A stretch of DNA of 64,000 nt from Streptomyces xanthophaeus. Its GTDB lineage: Bacteria; Actinomycetota; Actinomycetes; Streptomycetales; Streptomycetaceae. Numbering within the stretch: the stretch's first letter is position 1; each line of letters starts with the position of its first letter. A program made the position numbers and the translations under genes. Positions 59,655 through 64,000 of the stretch are shown piece after piece. The stretch is taken from contig NZ_JOFT01000024.1 in NCBI RefSeq assembly GCF_000725805.1, forward strand, positions 1 to 64,000, in the 5' to 3' direction. The notes beneath the pieces are model-generated. The model was not told the origin of the DNA. It ran no database searches and worked only from the letters and a program-made list of their open reading frames with translations.

Positions 59655-59677
59655 GTACGGTCACACGCTCATCCGGG

Positions 59678-61654
59678 TCAGACCTGGACGCGGTCCTCGA
59701 CGACCTTGGCCAGCTTCGCCAGCGCCTCGTCACGGGCGATGCCGTTCTCCTGCGAACCGTCGCGGTAGCGGAAGGAGACGGTGCCCGCGGCCATGTCCTC
59801 GTCGCCGACGATGATCATGAACGGGACCTTGAGCTTCTGGTGGTTGCGGATCTTCTTCTGCATGCGGTCGGAGGAGGCGTCCACCTCGACCCGCAGGCCC
59901 TTCTTCTTCGCCTCGGCGGCGAACGCCTGGAGGTACTCCACGTGCCCGTCGCCGATCGGGATGCCGACGGCCTGGACCGGGGCCAGCCACGGCGGCATGG
60001 CGCCCGCGTAGTGCTCCAGCAGCACCGCGAAGAACCGCTCGATCGAACCGAACAGCGCTCGGTGGATCATGACCGGGCGCTGGCGGGAGCCGTCCGGCGA
60101 GGTGTATTCGAGGTTGAAGCGCTCCGGCAGGTTGAAGTCCAGCTGGACGGTCGACATCTGCCAGGTGCGGCCGATGGCGTCGCGCGCCTGCACGGAGATC
60201 TTCGGACCGTAGAAGGCCGCGCCGCCCGGGTCGGGGGTGAGCGGGAGGCCCTGCTTCTCGGCGACCTGCTGGAGGACGGCGGTCGCCTCCTCCCAGACCT
60301 CGTCCGAGCCGACGAACTTCTCCGGGTCCTTGGTCGACAGCTCCAGGTAGAAGTCGGTCAGACCGTAGTCGCGGAGCAGGTTCAGGACGAAGGTGAGGGT
60401 GCGGTCGAGCTCCTCCGCCATCTGCTCGCGGGTGCAGTAGATGTGCGCGTCGTCCTGGGTGAAGCCCCGGGCGCGGGTCAGGCCGTGCACGACGCCCGAC
60501 TTCTCGTACCGGTACACGGTGCCGAACTCGAACAGGCGCAGCGGGAGCTCGCGGTAGGAGCGGCCGCGCGCGTCGAAGATCAGGTTGTGCATCGGACAGT
60601 TCATGGGCTTGAGGTAGTAGTCGGTACCACCGTCGAGCTGCATGGGGGGGTACATGCCCTCCGCGTACCAGTCCAGGTGGCCGCTCTTCTCGAAGAGCGC
60701 GCCCTTGGTGGCGTGCGGGGAGTAGACGAACTCGTAGCCCTCCTCCTCGTGCCGGCGGCGCGAGTAGTCCTCCATCACCCGGCGGATGATGCCGCCGCGG
60801 GGGTGGAAGACGGCGAGGCCGGAGCCGATCTCGTCCGGGATGGAGAAGAGGTCCAGCTCGTTGCCGAGCTTGCGGTGGTCGCGCTTCTCGGCCTCGGCGA
60901 GGAAGTCGAGGTGGGCCTTGAGCTCCTCCTTCGAGGGCCAGGCGGTGCCGTAGATGCGCTGGAGCATCGGGTTCTTCTCGCTGCCGCGCCAGTAGGCGGC
61001 CGCGTTGCGCATCAGCTTGAAGGCCGGGATGTTGCGGGTGGTGGGCAGGTGGGGACCGCGGCAGAGATCCTTCCAGCACAGGTCGCCGGTCTTCGCGTCG
61101 AGGTTGTCGTAGATGGTCAGCTCGCCGCCGCCCACCTCGACGTCCGCGCCGTCGTCGGTGGACGCGGAACCCTTGATGCCGATGAGCTCCAGCTTGTACG
61201 GCTCGTCCGCGAGCTCCTCGCGGGCCGCCTCGTCGGTGACCACGCGGCGGGCGAACTTCTGCCCGCGCTTCTGGATCTCCTGCATCTTCTTCTCGATGAC
61301 CTTGAGGTCCTCGGGAGTGAAGGGCTTGGCGACGTCGAAGTCGTAGTAGAAGCCGTCCCGGACCGGCGGGCCGATGCCCAGCTTGGCCTCGGGGAAGAGC
61401 TCCTGCACGGCCTGCGCCATGACGTGCGCGGTCGAGTGGCGCAGGATGTTCAGGCCGTCCTCGGAGGAGATCTCCACCGGCTCGACGGTCTCGCCGTCCT
61501 TCACCTCGTACGCGAGGTCCTTCAGCTCACCCGCGATGCGCGCGGCGACGACGGTGCGCTCGCCGGCGAAGAGCTCGGCTGCCGTAGTGCCCGTGGCCAC
61601 CACGCGCTCGTCCCGCTCGGAATCGCGTTGGATGATCACACGGACGTCTGACAC
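59678..61654 (-). CDS. thrS: Threonine-tRNA ligase
   Basis: Charges tRNA-Thr and edits serine errors. The 658-aa protein has an N-terminal TGS domain, the editing domain with [22 protein letters not shown], and the class II core ([12 protein letters not shown] with zinc Cys, [18 protein letters not shown]). [21 protein letters not shown] and a C-terminal anticodon domain follow. It starts with GTG at 61654 and is divergent from the GNAT gene. No T-box leader is seen upstream. Confidence 0.97.
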   Translation of the reverse strand: MSDVRVIIQRDSERDERVVATGTTAAELFAGERTVVAARIAGELKDLAYEVKDGETVEPVEISSEDGLNILRHSTAHVMAQAVQELFPEAKLGIGPPVRDGFYYDFDVAKPFTPEDLKVIEKKMQEIQKRGQKFARRVVTDEAAREELADEPYKLELIGIKGSASTDDGADVEVGGGELTIYDNLDAKTGDLCWKDLCRGPHLPTTRNIPAFKLMRNAAAYWRGSEKNPMLQRIYGTAWPSKEELKAHLDFLAEAEKRDHRKLGNELDLFSIPDEIGSGLAVFHPRGGIIRRVMEDYSRRRHEEEGYEFVYSPHATKGALFEKSGHLDWYAEGMYPPMQLDGGTDYYLKPMNCPMHNLIFDARGRSYRELPLRLFEFGTVYRYEKSGVVHGLTRARGFTQDDAHIYCTREQMAEELDRTLTFVLNLLRDYGLTDFYLELSTKDPEKFVGSDEVWEEATAVLQQVAEKQGLPLTPDPGGAAFYGPKISVQARDAIGRTWQMSTVQLDFNLPERFNLEYTSPDGSRQRPVMIHRALFGSIERFFAVLLEHYAGAMPPWLAPVQAVGIPIGDGHVEYLQAFAAEAKKKGLRVEVDASSDRMQKKIRNHQKLKVPFMIIVGDEDMAAGTVSFRYRDGSQENGIARDEALAKLAKVVEDRVQV

Positions 61655-61796
61655 CGGTCTCTCCTGACTCAGGGGGTGCGCGAGCGAACACTGCGCGTCT
61701 GAATCGTACCGAGCGGAGTGGCTGAGCCGCTAAACGGTTAACTCCGGGCCCGCCCGGTAGCGTGGACGCCCCGCCCCGCGACCCGAACGGACCCGC

Positions 61797-62285
61797 ATGC
61801 CCGGCCCGCTGATCCGCACGCTGCACCTGAGCGACGACGCGACCGCCGAGGCCGTCCACCGCATCGGCCGGGCCGCGTACGCGGTGGAGGCGCAGCTGAT
61901 CGGCTTCGACGGCATCCCGGCGCTCCGCGAGAGCCTGGCGGAGCTGCGGGCCCGGCCGCTCCGGTGGCTCGGAGCCGTGTCCCCCACGGGCGGGATCGCC
62001 GGGTTCCTCGCCTGGGACGAGGCCGCGGACGGCGTCGTCCACCTCGACCGGCTCTGCGTGTCCCCGGCCTGGTTCCGCCGCGGCGTCGCCTCCGCGCTGC
62101 TCGACCACGCGCTGACCGGGACCTTCCCGGGGCGTAAGGTCGCCGTCACCACGGGCGCGGCCAACCTCCCCGCGGTGACCTTGTACGAAGGCCGGGGCTT
62201 CGTCCGCGGCGCGGACTTCTCCCCGGCCCCGGGCCTGCGCATGGCCTCGTTCACCCGCAGTGCGGTCACCACGGCAAGGCCGTAG
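61797..62285 (+). CDS. GNAT-family N-acetyltransferase
   Basis: The 162-aa protein has the GNAT acetyl-CoA core: VVHLDRLCVSPAWFRRGVASALLDHAL (with the R/Q-xx-G-x-A loop) and a late TLYEGRGFVRG (motif B-like). The substrate is unknown. It is rightward, 142 bases from the thrS start, and convergent with the next GNAT gene. Confidence 0.9.
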   Translation: MPGPLIRTLHLSDDATAEAVHRIGRAAYAVEAQLIGFDGIPALRESLAELRARPLRWLGAVSPTGGIAGFLAWDEAADGVVHLDRLCVSPAWFRRGVASALLDHALTGTFPGRKVAVTTGAANLPAVTLYEGRGFVRGADFSPAPGLRMASFTRSAVTTARP

Positions 62286-62291
62286 GCCGTC

Positions 62292-62792
62292 CTAGTCCCT
62301 CCCGGCCCAGGTGATCTCGTAGTACTTCAGCCGCCCGTCCTCGGCCACCATCCGCATGCCGGCGGCGGTCATCACGTGGTGGGACGCCCGGTTGTCGTGG
62401 TCCGCGTCGCCGCGCACGCGCGTGACGCCGAGGCCGCGGGCGAGGGCGAGGAGGGCCCGGAGCGCCTCGGCGGCGTAACCCGCGCCCCGCGCCGACGGGA
62501 TCAGGCCGTAGCCGATCGTGACGGCCCCCTCGGCGTCCGCGGGGCCGTGGAAGCCCAGGCCGCCGATCGCCCGCCCGTCCTCGCGGCGGCGTATCTCGTA
62601 CGCGCCGAACGGCTGGGGGTCCCCGGTGCTCGCGCACACCCGCAGGAAGGCCCTGGCCCCGGCCACGTCCGCCGCGCCGGGGTACCCGGGCTCCCACCGG
62701 GCGCCGCCGTGCGGCTCGCCCGCCGCCACGTGCTGTGCCTCGCCGGGAGTCATCGGATGGAGCACGAGCCGTGCCGTGAGGAGATCGTCCAT
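62292..62792 (-). CDS. GNAT-family N-acetyltransferase (RimJ/RimL-like)
   Basis: The 166-aa protein resembles the ribosomal-protein/amine acetyltransferase branch: TARLVLHPMTPGEAQHVAAG, GAYEIRRREDGRAIGGLGFHGP, VTIGYGLIPSARGAGYAAEALRALLALA and ASHHVMTAAGMRMVAEDGRLKYYEI. The substrate is unknown. The ATG at 62792 is used. The frame upstream is open but not GNAT-like. Confidence 0.9.
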   Translation of the reverse strand: MDDLLTARLVLHPMTPGEAQHVAAGEPHGGARWEPGYPGAADVAGARAFLRVCASTGDPQPFGAYEIRRREDGRAIGGLGFHGPADAEGAVTIGYGLIPSARGAGYAAEALRALLALARGLGVTRVRGDADHDNRASHHVMTAAGMRMVAEDGRLKYYEITWAGRD

Positions 62793-62878
62793 GTCGGTGG
62801 AGTACCACGCCGGCCGACGCCGCCGCACGCACATTGTGCGCCCGCGAGCCTGTTCGACCCGGTCGGGCCCGGTCGGGC

Positions 62879-64000
62879 CTAGTCGGCCGGGTCGTCCGTC
62901 GGCAGCACGTCCGCCGGGTCGAAGGCGTCGTCCAGGGACTTCATCAGGCGGTCCCGCTCGACCTCGTCCAGCGGGACCGGCGTCACGTCCGTGGCGTCGG
63001 CCAGCCGCCGGAAGCCGCCCCGCCGCTGGAGCCGCCCGCTGACCCGGATCGGCAGGCCCACCAGGTGCGCGTGGCCCGCCACCCGGTACGCCTCCTCGTC
63101 CAGCGCGGCGCGGACGTACGGGACCTCCGCCCCGCCCAGGACCCGCAGCCGGACGGTGCCGCCGCCGCCCGCCGCCGAGCGCCGCATGCGGACCACCGCG
63201 CCCGCGATCCGTACCGCGACGGCCGGTTCCCCGCGGGTGTAGCGGGCCGCCGCGTCGCGGAGCACCGGCAGGTCGCCCGGCGAGAACTCCACCGGCTCCG
63301 GCCGGGCCGCGCAACCCGCCGGGACCCCCGCCGCCGGGGCCCAGGCCAGCGCGATCCTGGCCCCTTCCGAGCCGCGGACCAGGGCGATGAGCGCGTCGGC
63401 GAGCTCCCGGCTGACCCCTGCCTGCACGGCGGCGTCGAAGGCCTCCATGCCGCCGGTGGCCCGCCGGTAGTCCACCGCCTCGCGGGCCGCGTGCAGCGCG
63501 TGGTGCAGCCGCGTCACGGTCCCCCGGCCCCCGTCCACCGGGACGTACGCGGTCAGCCGCCGGCCGCCGGGAGAGGGGCCCACCAGCACCCCGTCCAGGG
63601 ACCGTTCGGCCTGCCCCCGGTGCCGGGCCCCGTAGTAGCCGGCCCTCGCCCGGTCCGCCAGCGCCCCCGCCAGCAGGAGCTGCCGGGCCGCCGAGCGCAG
63701 CTGCTCCTGCACCGTCCACGCGGCGTCGCCCCGGAGCCCGTACGGCCCTTCCGGGATCTCCCGTTCCCAGCGGATCTCGTCGCTCGGCACGCTCAGCCCG
63801 TACAGCACCTCGCGCGCCGAGGGCAGCGCGCTGCGCGACAGGGCGGTCAGCGCCTCCTCCAGCAGGTCGGCGCAGTCGGGGAAGGTCCGGCTCTCCGGGA
63901 CGAGCAGGCTGGTCGCGGAGACCGCGCCGGGGTGGGTTGCGGGCGGCGTCCAGCGCCCGTACCGCCCGGCTGCCCCGCCCCGGCGCAGCCAGCCGTGCCG
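62879..64000 (-). CDS. Hypothetical protein, N-terminus outside the window
   Basis: Not recognised. The frame is open from the right edge (64000) to 62879, at least 373 codons without a stop. A GTG at 63808 exists, but the upstream residues (RTFPDCADLLEEALTALSR, ATHPGAVSATSLLVPE) look like real protein, so the true start is probably beyond the window. Features: a helical stretch QEQLRSAARQLLLAGALADRA, then beta-rich RRLTAYVPVDGGRGTVTRLHHALHAAREAV, a central domain EPVEFSPGDLPVLRDAAARYT, and an acidic end (DPADVLPTDDPAD). No catalytic motif is evident. Confidence 0.7.
   Translation of the reverse strand, partial: RHGWLRRGGAAGRYGRWTPPATHPGAVSATSLLVPESRTFPDCADLLEEALTALSRSALPSAREVLYGLSVPSDEIRWEREIPEGPYGLRGDAAWTVQEQLRSAARQLLLAGALADRARAGYYGARHRGQAERSLDGVLVGPSPGGRRLTAYVPVDGGRGTVTRLHHALHAAREAVDYRRATGGMEAFDAAVQAGVSRELADALIALVRGSEGARIALAWAPAAGVPAGCAARPEPVEFSPGDLPVLRDAAARYTRGEPAVAVRIAGAVVRMRRSAAGGGGTVRLRVLGGAEVPYVRAALDEEAYRVAGHAHLVGLPIRVSGRLQRRGGFRRLADATDVTPVPLDEVERDRLMKSLDDAFDPADVLPTDDPAD

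Noticed and set aside
61655..61796. Possible T-box leader of thrS
   Set aside because: The gap is only 142 bases, shared with the divergent GNAT promoter, and lacks a T-box sequence and terminator-antiterminator pair.

Overview
The window is about 72% G+C by eye. It uses GTG starts freely and carries dense, mostly leftward operons of core genes. The content and order (metK, coaBC, rpoZ, gmk, an actinobacterial IHF, the pyr operon, bldD, nusB, efp, aro genes, alaS, rpsD, relA, secDF, ruvCAB, pdxST, the PIM lipid genes and thrS) are those of a Streptomyces core chromosome. BldD with an intact c-di-GMP signature and a single-domain actinobacterial IHF point to Streptomyces or a close relative. 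I recall the same order around SCO1476-SCO1531 of S. coelicolor. I see no tRNA, rRNA, insertion sequence, prophage or CRISPR.

Layout. 1-3444: metK (cut by the left edge), coaBC, rpoZ, gmk and mihF, all leftward. 3818-13905: leftward pyrimidine operon pyrR-pyrB-pyrC-(PH-like membrane protein)-carA-carB-pyrD-pyrF, with a PyrR-binding RNA hairpin just ahead of the pyrR ribosome binding site. 14171-14671: bldD, rightward, ended by a strong palindrome shared with the next block. 14830-28170: leftward nusB, efp, an Xaa-Pro peptidase-like gene, a P-loop kinase-like gene, aroQ-aroB-aroK-aroC, aroE, mltG, ruvX, alaS and two small envelope proteins. 28317-30545: a rightward STAND-type ATPase. 30613-37097: rpsD, a rightward HugZ/DUF2470 gene behind an iron box, a secreted HNH nuclease, rarA, a VKOR-like protein, hisS and an MBL hydrolase. 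37251-39459: a rightward cyclophilin and a DUF349 gene with a structured leader. 39559-51206: leftward relA, apt, secF, secD, yajC, ruvB, ruvA, ruvC, yebC, pdxT and pdxS. 51333-54720: a LemA-like protein, then the PIM set pimA, acyltransferase and pgsA. 54991-59004: a rightward EF-G-like protein and an orphan membrane protein. 59032-61654: HIT protein and thrS. 61797-64000: two GNAT acetyltransferases and an unrecognised gene cut by the right edge.

The genes cover nucleotide synthesis (pyr, gmk, apt), aromatic amino acids (aro), translation and its rescue (efp, alaS, hisS, thrS, rpsD), stringent response (relA), protein export (secDF, yajC), recombination (ruvCAB, rarA, ruvX), PLP synthesis (pdxST) and mannoside lipid synthesis. 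Many neighbours overlap by 1-8 bases, which suggests translational coupling. The most unusual items are a predicted pseudoknot leader before the DUF349 gene, an iron-box-controlled HugZ-like gene, an Xaa-Pro peptidase homologue with an altered metal site, and an EF-G paralogue without the standard guanine-recognition motif.
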